Source of the DNA: Candidatus Dojkabacteria bacterium UBA5209
GTDB lineage: Bacteria > Patescibacteriota > Dojkabacteria > SC72
Assembly (NCBI GenBank): GCA_002412645.1
Contig: DHVL01000002.1
Location: 1 to 7,596, forward strand
Direction of reading: 5' to 3'
DNA length: 7,596 nucleotides
Position 1 is the first letter of the stretch. Each line of letters starts with the position of its first letter. A program made the translations under genes and the position numbers. The notes below the pieces were generated by a model that saw only the letters and a list, made by a program, of their open reading frames with translations, had not been told where the DNA came from and did not search any database. Below are positions 1 through 5,273 of this stretch, in pieces.

Positions 1-594
1 TTTACATTGGTTAAGGATCCTTTTAAGTTAGATACTAGTAAGTTCGCTTTGGGTGCTCCTAATTTTGCAACAGCTCTTGCTGAAGGATTTAATTTTGGAC
101 CTATAGATAGTGAGGGGCATTCATATATTTTGCAATATGGAGATGAGAATACTGAAGTGACATATATGCACTATACTGGTAACAAGCCTCCTGTTGTTGG
201 AGAGATTGTTCCTGTTATATACAAATTACCTGAGACAATAAAGGAGAAGGGACTAGAGGTTTCTCCTTACGCTATTTCTGCTCCTGCTAATATGCCAAAA
301 GGAGTAGAATTTAAAGAAGATTCTGAATATTATATTATCCCTATTGTAGTATCTGGTTCTAACTCTGGAGTTATCCCAACCATATACAATGGTGAGATTG
401 TTAACTCTACTTACAGAGCTTTTGAGGTTGTTCCTGATTCCGTATCTCAAAATAAAGATGGTTTTACCTCTTGGGTATTACTAAGGCAAAGTGAAGACAA
501 AATTATTGTAGAAGGAGTAGTTAACAATACCAACGCAAAGATGTATGTAGATTACAAGAATGTTCCTGAAGAAATTGTGAAGATATATACCTAG
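1..594 (+). CDS. Hypothetical protein, 3' part only
   Basis: The reading frame is already open at the left edge and ends at TAG (592-594), so about 197 C-terminal residues are visible and the true start lies outside the window. I do not recognise the family. The visible part has no transmembrane helix and no cysteine. It is rich in Val, Ile, Tyr, Asn and Thr with many short hydrophobic runs (for example YYIIPIVVSG), which suggests a beta-rich fold. Such a composition would suit an extracellular or surface domain, but the N-terminus that would carry a signal peptide is missing. It converges on tRNA-Thr(GGU), which ends 8 bases further on, and no clear terminator hairpin separates them. Codon use resembles that of the neighbours. 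That it is a real gene is likely from its long open frame; its function is unknown. Confidence 0.7.
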   Translation, partial: FTLVKDPFKLDTSKFALGAPNFATALAEGFNFGPIDSEGHSYILQYGDENTEVTYMHYTGNKPPVVGEIVPVIYKLPETIKEKGLEVSPYAISAPANMPKGVEFKEDSEYYIIPIVVSGSNSGVIPTIYNGEIVNSTYRAFEVVPDSVSQNKDGFTSWVLLRQSEDKIIVEGVVNNTNAKMYVDYKNVPEEIVKIYT

Positions 595-602
595 GTAAAG
601 AG

Positions 603-676
603 AGCTGGATCTGAGAGTCGAACTCAGGACCTCATTCTTACCATGAATGTGCTCTAACCAACTGAGCTAATCCAGC
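603..676 (-). tRNA. tRNA-Thr(GGU)
   Basis: A complete cloverleaf reads on the minus strand. The acceptor stem is GCTGGAT/ATCCAGC, the D stem GCTC/GAGC with a GG-containing loop, and the anticodon stem CATTC/GAATG around loop ATGGTAA. That gives anticodon GGU, which reads ACC and ACU. The variable loop is AGGTC and the T stem CTGAG/CTCAG with loop TTCGACT. The discriminator base is U, the same as in the other tRNA-Thr here. CCA is not encoded (CT follows), so it must be added by a CCA-adding enzyme. The gene lies 33 bases after the membrane-protein stop codon on the same strand and has its own perfect TATAAT box just upstream. Confidence 0.97.
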
Positions 677-686
677 ATCGAAAATG

Positions 687-692
687 ATTATA
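687..692 (-). promoter_or_regulatory. -10 box for tRNA-Thr(GGU)
   Basis: A perfect TATAAT reads on the minus strand, 10 bases upstream of the mature tRNA 5' end. It would start transcription near 680, giving a leader of only about 4 nt. No good -35 hexamer is present at 16-18 bp spacing, so the tRNA may also receive read-through from the membrane-protein gene upstream. Confidence 0.5.
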
Positions 693-709
693 CTATATAT
701 TTTTAATTT

Positions 710-1444
710 TTACTCTTCCTCTTTTATACTTGATGTTTTTCTTAAGTATGTAATCCAAAGAGGTAGGCTAAGTACTGCTATTGCAATTGCTACTGCTGGT
801 GCATCTGGAGTAGAGTAGGCGTATTCGGCTGGTTTTGTCATTAGGTATGAGGTAGTTAGATATATTGATACTGGTATAGATATTAACCCCATTATGCTGT
901 AAAGAAGTAATGATGCAAAGGTATATATTTTGTCAAGCCATTGTAACTTTTCACTCTTTTTTATCTTTGATATTGCATATTGATGTATTGCAAAGAGAAT
1001 AATCATTGATACAAAAACCGTAATCCCGTTTATTAAATCTGTCTTTGGAAGCTGTGTATTAAAGCAGTATGCTTGATCTTCTATTAATATTGGTTCTCCT
1101 TCGTGACACTGTGTAAAATCTTCTATTTTAAGTGCAGGATCATATAATTTTGTTTCATCAAAATCATTTGCTTGGTAAAGGGTATATGAGAATGTATTAC
1201 CAAATTGATATGACAAAGCCCCTCTAATTGCTGTAGCACCACCAATTACTGCTATTAAGAGAGTAAGGAAAGATATTAGGTAAAGATATATCTGAAAGAG
1301 CATTTTAGTAGTAACTTTGGATTTTTTCTCCTTACTATCTTTGTTTTTAACTGCTTGAACTATGAGAAAAATTACAACACCAGCAATAGCTAGGGGAACA
1401 AGAGATCCTACTATCGCTATTATTATTCCTACCATATCGTTCAT
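710..1444 (-). CDS. Five-helix membrane protein of unknown function
   Basis: The predicted protein has 244 residues and about five transmembrane helices, near residues 6-30, 50-74, 137-158, 172-200 and 215-234. Lysine-rich loops at 33-48 and 160-166 and a charged tail (KEEE end) lie on one side, so the positive-inside rule puts the N-terminus outside. The loop at about 77-136 is then also outside, and it carries the only two cysteines, C113 and C127, which could form a disulfide. The helix-2 segment (QIYLYLISFLTLLIAV) loosely resembles DUF5671-type membrane proteins, but this is recollection, not a search. I chose ATG 1444 rather than TTG 1459 because a perfect TATAAT at 1460-1465 would start transcription near 1453, downstream of the TTG. 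ATG 1435 is also possible. The gene sits between tRNA genes on the same strand. Function unknown. Confidence 0.75.
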   Translation of the reverse strand: MNDMVGIIIAIVGSLVPLAIAGVVIFLIVQAVKNKDSKEKKSKVTTKMLFQIYLYLISFLTLLIAVIGGATAIRGALSYQFGNTFSYTLYQANDFDETKLYDPALKIEDFTQCHEGEPILIEDQAYCFNTQLPKTDLINGITVFVSMIILFAIHQYAISKIKKSEKLQWLDKIYTFASLLLYSIMGLISIPVSIYLTTSYLMTKPAEYAYSTPDAPAVAIAIAVLSLPLWITYLRKTSSIKEEE

Positions 1445-1459
1445 ATTCTTAACTCTCAA

Positions 1460-1465
1460 ATTATA
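1460..1465 (-). promoter_or_regulatory. -10 box for the membrane-protein gene
   Basis: A perfect TATAAT on the minus strand lies in the AT-rich gap after tRNA-Tyr. The predicted start of transcription is near 1453, about 9 nt before ATG 1444. The base run at the -35 position is poor. There is no Shine-Dalgarno sequence in the short leader. Confidence 0.5.
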
Positions 1466-1503
1466 TATTAAGAGTATATATGATGTAGTGGGGAATTCAA
1501 TAT

Positions 1504-1510
1504 TAAAAAA
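1504..1510 (-). terminator. Possible U-tract end of the tRNA-Thr/tRNA-Tyr transcript
   Basis: Directly after the tRNA-Tyr discriminator base the minus strand reads TTTTTT. The tRNA acceptor stem could act as the hairpin before this U-tract, ending the two-tRNA transcript before the separate promoter of the membrane-protein gene. No dedicated terminator hairpin is seen. Confidence 0.35.
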
Positions 1511-1593
1511 TGCAGAGGACTGGATTCGAACCAGTGAATCCCGAAGGAGTCGGTTTTACAGACCGATGCGTTTGACCACTCCGCCACCTCTGC
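1511..1593 (-). tRNA. tRNA-Tyr(GUA)
   Basis: This is an 83-nt class II tRNA with a long variable arm. The acceptor stem is GCAGAGG/CCTCTGC, the D stem GCG/CGC, and the anticodon stem TCGGT/ACCGA around loop CTGTAAA, giving anticodon GUA. The variable arm is a 3-bp stem TCC/GGA capped by a UUCG tetraloop. The T stem is ACTGG/CCAGT with loop TTCGAAT. The discriminator is A, as expected for bacterial tRNA-Tyr. CCA is not encoded; a T-run follows. It lies 5 nt after the encoded CCA of tRNA-Thr(UGU) and is almost certainly co-transcribed with it. Confidence 0.97.
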
Positions 1594-1598
1594 ATATC

Positions 1599-1675
1599 TG
1601 GAGCCGAAGGAGAGATTCGAACTCTCGACCTATTGTTTACAAAACAATTGCTCTGACCAACTGAGCTACTTCGGC
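1599..1675 (-). tRNA. tRNA-Thr(UGU) with encoded CCA
   Basis: The minus strand gives acceptor stem GCCGAAG/CTTCGGC, D stem GCTC/GAGC, anticodon stem ATTGT/ACAAT around loop TTTGTAA (anticodon UGU), variable loop AGGTC, and T stem GAGAG/CTCTC with loop TTCGAAT. The discriminator is U, shared with the tRNA-Thr(GGU) at 603-676. Unlike the other two tRNAs in the window, the genome encodes CCA right after the discriminator (1599-1601). It is first in a two-tRNA unit with tRNA-Tyr and sits about 7 nt after the predicted transcription start of a clear promoter. Confidence 0.97.
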
Positions 1676-1688
1676 TAATTCAATGGCA

Positions 1689-1717
1689 AGTTTAATATAT
1701 ACGAGGAATATAGTCAA
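1689..1717 (-). promoter_or_regulatory. Promoter of the tRNA-Thr/tRNA-Tyr pair
   Basis: The minus strand reads TTGACT (1712-1717), a 17-bp spacer, then TAAACT (1689-1694). The -35 matches consensus at 5 of 6 positions and the -10 at 4 of 6. The predicted start near 1682 gives a leader of about 7 nt before tRNA-Thr(UGU). The -35 begins one base after the U-tract of the upstream 6S-like RNA, so the two units abut. Confidence 0.6.
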
Positions 1718-1718
1718 T

Positions 1719-1858
1719 AAAAAGCCCAGTCGGAGAGGGATCGTAGAGCTCAACCTTTTAAAGGTGGGTTCCCGCAACTCAAACCCAAGGGCCTGAGCGA
1801 TTTTAGGAATCCGAACTCTTGCTTGTAGAGCTACGAACCTCTTTATTCCAACTAGGCT
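1719..1858 (-). ncRNA. ssrS: 6S-like regulatory RNA
   Basis: A non-coding minus-strand transcript of about 140 nt is predicted. By hand it folds into one long rod. The ends pair as AGCCUAGUUGG with CCGACUGGGCU (11 bp with G-U pairs), then AGAGG/CCUCU and UCGU/ACGA, then AGCUC/GAGCU. Next comes a central bubble of about 15 nt per side, with a small hairpin ACCUU/AAGGU on its 3' side. The upper arm has GG-UUCC/GGAACC and CUCAGGCC/GGUUUGAG capped by CUUG. This matches the known architecture of 6S RNA, which mimics an open promoter and binds sigma-70 RNA polymerase. The CCCACCU-type motif at the bubble also recalls 6S families. The 3' strand of the terminal stem runs into UUUUU, giving an intrinsic terminator. 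At 140 nt it is shorter than the usual 180-200 nt. SRP RNA, tmRNA and RNase P RNA hallmarks were not found. The gene name is tentative. Confidence 0.62.
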
Positions 1859-1865
1859 ATAATAT

Positions 1866-1894
1866 ATTCTATATTATTTTGTGGTAAGTATCAA
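1866..1894 (-). promoter_or_regulatory. Promoter of the 6S-like RNA
   Basis: The minus strand reads TTGATA (1889-1894), an exact 17-bp spacer, then TAGAAT (1866-1871). Each hexamer matches the sigma-70 consensus at 5 of 6 positions. Transcription would start at about 1858-1860, precisely where the terminal stem of the folded RNA begins. It is the best two-hexamer promoter on the minus strand and lies just beyond the protease stop codon (1901-1903). Confidence 0.7.
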
Positions 1895-1900
1895 AGATAT

Positions 1901-2530
1901 TTAAAACCCTAACAGGGTAAGTAAAGAGGTAAGGGTATTAGAGATTAGGGAGAATACAAACTTAGAAAGTGGAGAAAATGGAAGTATTATTAAAAGTATT
2001 AATATTATGGAGTATTTTTCTAAAAGCTCCCAGTAATACCTTAATTTAGGAGGTAGTATTGGTCTGACTATTTTATGTCCATCTAGCGGTGGTATTGGAA
2101 TTAGATTGAAAACAGCCAATGCTATATTAATAGTTGCAAACGAGTATAGTAGAAACACTATAAGTGCGCTCGTATCTACGGGAAGTATTCTGTAGATTAA
2201 TCCGGTTAAGAAAGCTAGGAGTAGGTTGGAAAGTGGACCAGCAAATGCTACTAGAGCTGTGTGTAATTCTCTTTTCTCAAAGTTGTATTCGTTAATAGGT
2301 ACAGGTTTACTCCATCCAAATCTAAAGAGAACCATAAAAAGTGCACCAATGGGATCTATGTGTTTAAGAGGGTTTAATGTTAATCTTCCTTCTGCTTTTG
2401 CAGTGGGGTCTCCTAGCTTAAATGCAGTGTATGCATGGGCATATTCGTGTACTGTCGCTGCAACCAATATTGATGGTATTGCTACCGCTATCCAATATAC
2501 ATATTCTATTATCGCTGAAGAATCAAACAT
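1901..2530 (-). CDS. M50 family membrane metalloprotease (site-2 protease type)
   Basis: This is a zinc-dependent intramembrane protease of the short M50 branch, which has no PDZ domain. With ATG 2530 it has 209 residues. The zinc motif HEYAH is at residues 28-32 (H28, E29, H32), inside the first hydrophobic segment. It is followed by GRLTLNPLKHIDPIG at 48-62. The third metal ligand is D150 in NLIPIPPLDG, the second hallmark of the family. AGPLSNLLLA at 97-106 opens another helix, and two more hydrophobic segments lie near 122-145 and 172-209. Substrates of this branch are mostly unknown. An in-frame ATG at 2569 would add 13 residues (MILSKRF...). I prefer 2530 because family members usually start shortly before the first helix and the predicted transcription start is near 2567. 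The gene diverges from rpmB. Confidence 0.9.
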   Translation of the reverse strand: MFDSSAIIEYVYWIAVAIPSILVAATVHEYAHAYTAFKLGDPTAKAEGRLTLNPLKHIDPIGALFMVLFRFGWSKPVPINEYNFEKRELHTALVAFAGPLSNLLLAFLTGLIYRILPVDTSALIVFLLYSFATINIALAVFNLIPIPPLDGHKIVRPILPPKLRYYWELLEKYSIILILLIILPFSPLSKFVFSLISNTLTSLLTLLGF

Positions 2531-2573
2531 GGTAAACTTGATAAATAGGAATCTTTTTGATAATATCATCTAG

Positions 2574-2581
2574 CTTATAAA
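2574..2581. promoter_or_regulatory. Shared palindromic -10 region for protease gene and rpmB
   Basis: The plus strand reads TATAAA at 2576-2581 and the minus strand reads TATAAG at 2574-2579, overlapping over the palindrome TTATAA. Each could be a -10 box. Plus-strand transcription would start near 2588, 12 nt before rpmB. Minus-strand transcription would start near 2567, leaving about 37 nt before ATG 2530. The -35 matches are weak on both sides: a plus-strand TTGATA at 2557-2562 has only 13-bp spacing. Confidence 0.35.
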
Positions 2582-2599
2582 TGTTCAATCAATAAAGAT

Positions 2600-2809
2600 A
2601 TGGCAAAAGTTTGTGAATTGTGTGGAAAATCAACGGCTGCTGGAAGAAGAATTCAGCATCATCACTCTGTAGGATGGAGATTTAAAGCTCCTAGGAGTAC
2701 TCGTACATTTAAACCAAATCTAAGGAAGATTAAGGTTGATATTGACGGTAATACACAGAGTCTTTATACCTGTATGAAGTGCTACAAGAGACTTCAAAAA
2801 GAAGCATAA
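2600..2809 (+). CDS. rpmB: 50S ribosomal protein L28 (bL28)
   Basis: The 69-residue protein has the typical L28 sequence: MAKVCELCGKS at the start, a GRRIQHHHSVGWRF stretch near 15-28, and TRTFKPNLRKIKV near 34-46. It binds 23S rRNA in the large subunit. Two CxxC pairs, C5/C8 and C58/C61, form the zinc-binding version of the protein. The ATG at 2600 starts exactly at the conserved N-terminus. There is no Shine-Dalgarno motif in the short upstream stretch. The gene is transcribed away from the protease gene, with only a short gap between them, and it ends inside an inverted repeat. It lies upstream of the mre operon but seems to be a separate unit, since mreB has its own promoter. Confidence 0.96.
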   Translation: MAKVCELCGKSTAAGRRIQHHHSVGWRFKAPRSTRTFKPNLRKIKVDIDGNTQSLYTCMKCYKRLQKEA

Positions 2810-2820
2810 CTTTTTGAAGT
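2791..2820 (+). terminator. Inverted repeat overlapping the rpmB stop codon
   Basis: ACTTCAAAAAG (2791-2801) and CTTTTTGAAGT (2810-2820) are perfect 11-bp inverted repeats around an 8-nt loop that contains the TAA stop. It may attenuate or end rpmB transcription, or protect the mRNA 3' end. The stem is AT-rich and is followed by AATTATTTCC rather than a clean T-run, so it is not a textbook intrinsic terminator. The CTTTTT in the 3' arm could serve as a U-tract for transcription in either direction. Confidence 0.45.
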
Positions 2821-2850
2821 AATTATTTCCTCGTCTTGAGTAAATTTTAG

Positions 2851-2859
2851 TGATAAAAT
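2851..2859 (+). promoter_or_regulatory. Extended -10 promoter of the mre operon
   Basis: TGATAAAAT has the TGn extension plus a TAAAAT -10 box (5 of 6 to consensus). There is no -35 at proper spacing; TTGAGT at 2836-2841 is only 12 bp away. Transcription would start near 2866, 21 nt before ATG 2887 and 6 nt before an in-frame GTG at 2872. It is the only promoter-like site seen directly ahead of mreB. Confidence 0.5.
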
Positions 2860-2886
2860 CATTTAGTTAAAGTGATTATATTTTTT

Positions 2887-3942
2887 ATGTCTATTTTTGA
2901 TTCTGTTTGGGAAATATTTACATATGATTTAGGTATAGATTTAGGTACTGCTAACACTATGGTCTACCTAAGGGGGGAGGGTATTGTTGTTTCTGAGCCT
3001 TCGGTTGTTGCAATAGACAAAAGAAGTAAGATGGTTTTGGCTGTAGGACAGCAAGCTCGTGAGATGATTGGTAGGACTCCTGCTAATATTGTTGCTGTGA
3101 GACCACTACGTGATGGAGTTATCTCCGACTTTGATACTACACAAGCAATGATTCATCATTTCATACGTAGTGCTCATCAAAATTACATTAAAGGTTTTAA
3201 GATTCCAAGACCAAGGGTAGTAGTTGGTGTCCCTTCTTCTATTACAGAGGTAGAAAGACAAGCGGTAATAGATGCAGCTAAAACTGCAGGGGCTAGGGAA
3301 GTATTCATAGTTGAAGAATCTATGGCTGCCGCTATTGGTGTGGGACTTCCAATTGAAGATGCTTCAGGTAGTATGATTGTGGATATTGGAGGTGGTACTA
3401 CCGGTATTGCTATCCTTTCATTGGGAGATATTGTTGTAGATAATACAGTTAGAATTGCGGGTGACGAAATGACCCAGGACGTAGTTAACTATGTTAGAGA
3501 CAAATACAATATTTTAATTGGAGAGAGAACAGCAGAGGATATTAAGATAGAGATTGGTTCTGCGTCACCCCTAAAAGAAGAAAAAGAGGTTGTATTACAG
3601 GGTAGGGATTTGTTGACGGGTTTACCTAAGTCTATTAATTTCAGTAGCACTGAGGTTCGTGAGGCCATTATGGTCTCCTTAAGCCAAATTACAGAGGCAG
3701 TTAAGGATGCGATAGAGGATACACCTCCAGAGCTTCTTAAAGACATCTACAATGATGGTGTATATGTAGCTGGTGGTGGTGCATTGATAAAGGGATTGGA
3801 TAAATATTGGAGTGAAGAGCTTAATATTCCAATTAGAATAGTTGAGGATCCTCTTTCTGCAGTAGCAAGGGGTACTGCTTCTATGTTAGATCACATTCAT
3901 CTACTACAAAAGGTGCAGAAGTCTTGGGAAGAACTTATTTAA
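2887..3942 (+). CDS. mreB: Rod shape-determining protein MreB
   Basis: This is bacterial actin, which forms membrane-bound filaments that orient the lateral cell-wall machinery. With ATG 2887 it has 351 residues, the normal family length. Phosphate-1 motif DLGIDLGTANT is at 14-24, the catalytic glutamate region VEESMAAAIG at 142-151, phosphate-2 motif VDIGGGTTG at 165-173, and adenosine motif AGGGALIKGLD at 295-305. The usual EEP of the catalytic loop reads EES here. A GTG at 2872 would add five residues (MIIFF); I prefer the ATG because MSIFDSVWEIF gives a normal short N-terminus, though the GTG would add hydrophobic residues that could aid membrane binding. No Shine-Dalgarno sequence precedes either start. 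It heads the mreBCD-mrdA operon, with mreC 12 nt downstream. Confidence 0.97.
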   Translation: MSIFDSVWEIFTYDLGIDLGTANTMVYLRGEGIVVSEPSVVAIDKRSKMVLAVGQQAREMIGRTPANIVAVRPLRDGVISDFDTTQAMIHHFIRSAHQNYIKGFKIPRPRVVVGVPSSITEVERQAVIDAAKTAGAREVFIVEESMAAAIGVGLPIEDASGSMIVDIGGGTTGIAILSLGDIVVDNTVRIAGDEMTQDVVNYVRDKYNILIGERTAEDIKIEIGSASPLKEEKEVVLQGRDLLTGLPKSINFSSTEVREAIMVSLSQITEAVKDAIEDTPPELLKDIYNDGVYVAGGGALIKGLDKYWSEELNIPIRIVEDPLSAVARGTASMLDHIHLLQKVQKSWEELI

Positions 3943-3954
3943 CCAAACTTTTAA

Positions 3955-4770
3955 ATGCTTAAGAAGGTTTTGAAGACAAAGATAGTGCAACCCTTTCTGT
4001 TTCTTCTTTTAGGATTTCTTTTTGTTGTACTTAACAACGTAGGAATTTTTAATGGATTAAGATCTGGAATATCATATATATTTGAACCTTTCTCATCTAC
4101 CGCTATGCAGTGGCAGAAATCTGTTTCTAGTTGGGCTTCTCTTCTTTTTGATGCTTCTTCATATATTGAAGAGAACAGAAACTTAAAGAAAGAGATATTA
4201 GAGATGAAAGCAAATGAAAGTAAGATTGTAGACCTAGAAGAGTATGAGGCACTTAAAAAACATGAGTCAGTACTCTGGGATAGTGGAGAATATGTCTTAG
4301 CTAAAGTACTTGGAAACTCTCTTAAGGGTGATATATATCTTAATGTCGGTATAGAGGATGGTGTAAAAGAGGGAGATATTGTTTCTCTGGGTAAGGTCTT
4401 TTTGGGAGTAGTATCCACTGTTGATAGGGGGGGTAGTACTGTGCGCTTGCCTACAAATAGAGAGAGTAGTTTTGAAGTAGCAATATTAAGCTCTACTGTA
4501 GAGGAAGAGACTCTCTTAGATGGATATATTAAGGCTAGTGGAGTAATTAGTGGGGATCTAGATGGTATTAATATCGAAAATATAGGTATTAATTCAGAGG
4601 TAGCGGATGGCGACATTGTTGTTTTAAGAGATGAAAGGATAGGGGAGATTCTTGTTGTAGGAAGGGTTGTTGGTCTTTCTCAAAATCCAGCTGCTACATC
4701 TAAGAGTGGCTTTGTATCTCCAATATTTGATTATACAAATTTAATATCTGTATTTGTTAAGATTAACTAA
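3955..4770 (+). CDS. mreC: Rod shape-determining protein MreC
   Basis: The 271-residue protein has MreC's standard layout. It has a short basic cytoplasmic start (MLKKVLKTK), one transmembrane helix near 12-32, a coiled coil near 67-104 that mediates dimerisation (EENRNLKKEILEMK), and an outer beta-barrel pair from about 113 to the end. The phrase VGIEDGVKEGDIV at 131-143 matches the conserved turn of the first beta domain, and GINSEVADGDIVV at 211-223 looks like the second copy. MreC links MreB to PBP2 and activates the elongasome. It starts at ATG 3955, with no Shine-Dalgarno sequence in the AT-rich gap. It ends 1 nt before mreD. Confidence 0.93.
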   Translation: MLKKVLKTKIVQPFLFLLLGFLFVVLNNVGIFNGLRSGISYIFEPFSSTAMQWQKSVSSWASLLFDASSYIEENRNLKKEILEMKANESKIVDLEEYEALKKHESVLWDSGEYVLAKVLGNSLKGDIYLNVGIEDGVKEGDIVSLGKVFLGVVSTVDRGGSTVRLPTNRESSFEVAILSSTVEEETLLDGYIKASGVISGDLDGINIENIGINSEVADGDIVVLRDERIGEILVVGRVVGLSQNPAATSKSGFVSPIFDYTNLISVFVKIN

Positions 4771-4771
4771 T

Positions 4772-5269
4772 ATGCTAAAGGTAGTATTAGGTACAATTGG
4801 AATATTTTTGGTAGTGTTTTTAGAGCACTTCTTTTTAGGTATTTCTGCTTTCTCAATATTTCTTCTTCTTTCTGTAATTACTTGGAATAGGGTGTCTGTA
4901 CCTCTTTTTGCATATTTTGGTATTCTTACTTCTTTAGCTTTAGACGTGACTTTGCATCAACCTTTAGGTTTTCATTTCTTAATCCTTGGAACTGTACTGC
5001 TTCTCCTTTCTTTTGTAGGTATGTTTACACATCTCGAGGGTAGGGCTAGTAGATATGCTGCTCTTTTGGTAGTGTTTTTAATTTCCTACTTCGTTAATAT
5101 TGTTTCCATTTCTTTGTTTGAAGATGGTATATTTCCAATATTTAATACCTCTATTCTTTTAGGTATATTCTTTAACAGTGTGGTATCTGTAATTGTATGT
5201 TTTGTATCAGACATACTCTTTTCTTCTCTGAGAGAGGAGAAGGGGTATGAAAAAATTAGATTAAAGTAG
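4772..5269 (+). CDS. mreD: Rod shape-determining membrane protein MreD
   Basis: The 165-residue hydrophobic protein has about five membrane segments, near residues 3-20, 24-38, 45-60, 66-86 and 97-146 (probably two). The stretch SLALDVTLHQPLGFHFLILG at 54-73 matches the MreD signature (acidic residue, then PLG and a further helix). The C-terminus is short and charged. MreD is the membrane partner of MreC in the elongasome. I chose ATG 4772, one base after the mreC stop. A TTG at 4754 would overlap mreC and add six residues, which is less likely. The gene ends with TAG, 4 nt before mrdA. MreD sequences are weakly conserved, so the call rests on both signature and position. Confidence 0.9.
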   Translation: MLKVVLGTIGIFLVVFLEHFFLGISAFSIFLLLSVITWNRVSVPLFAYFGILTSLALDVTLHQPLGFHFLILGTVLLLLSFVGMFTHLEGRASRYAALLVVFLISYFVNIVSISLFEDGIFPIFNTSILLGIFFNSVVSVIVCFVSDILFSSLREEKGYEKIRLK

Positions 5270-5273
5270 AGAT

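Noticed and set aside
588..597. TACCTAGGTA palindrome at the end of the first gene
   Set aside because: A 10-bp perfect palindrome without a loop or T-run is not a terminator and is expected by chance in AT-rich DNA.
1362..1664. A 100-codon plus-strand open frame
   Set aside because: It runs across the start of the membrane-protein gene and through two minus-strand tRNA genes, so it is spurious.
1719..1858. SRP (4.5S) RNA, tmRNA or RNase P RNA as alternative identities for the rod-shaped RNA
   Set aside because: I saw no GGAA-capped SRP domain with its conserved asymmetric loop, no tRNA-like ends with a tag reading frame, and the RNA is too short for RNase P RNA.
1719..1858. The rod-shaped RNA transcribed from the plus strand
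   Set aside because: The consensus promoter and the U-tract are both on the minus strand; the plus strand has neither at the ends of the stem.
2226..2573. A 115-codon plus-strand open frame
   Set aside because: It is opposite the M50 protease gene, whose HEYAH and LDG motifs show the coding strand.
3951..4616. A 221-codon open frame antisense to mreC
   Set aside because: It lies wholly opposite mreC, its product is Ser/Leu-rich low-complexity sequence without motifs, and mreC is clearly the real gene.
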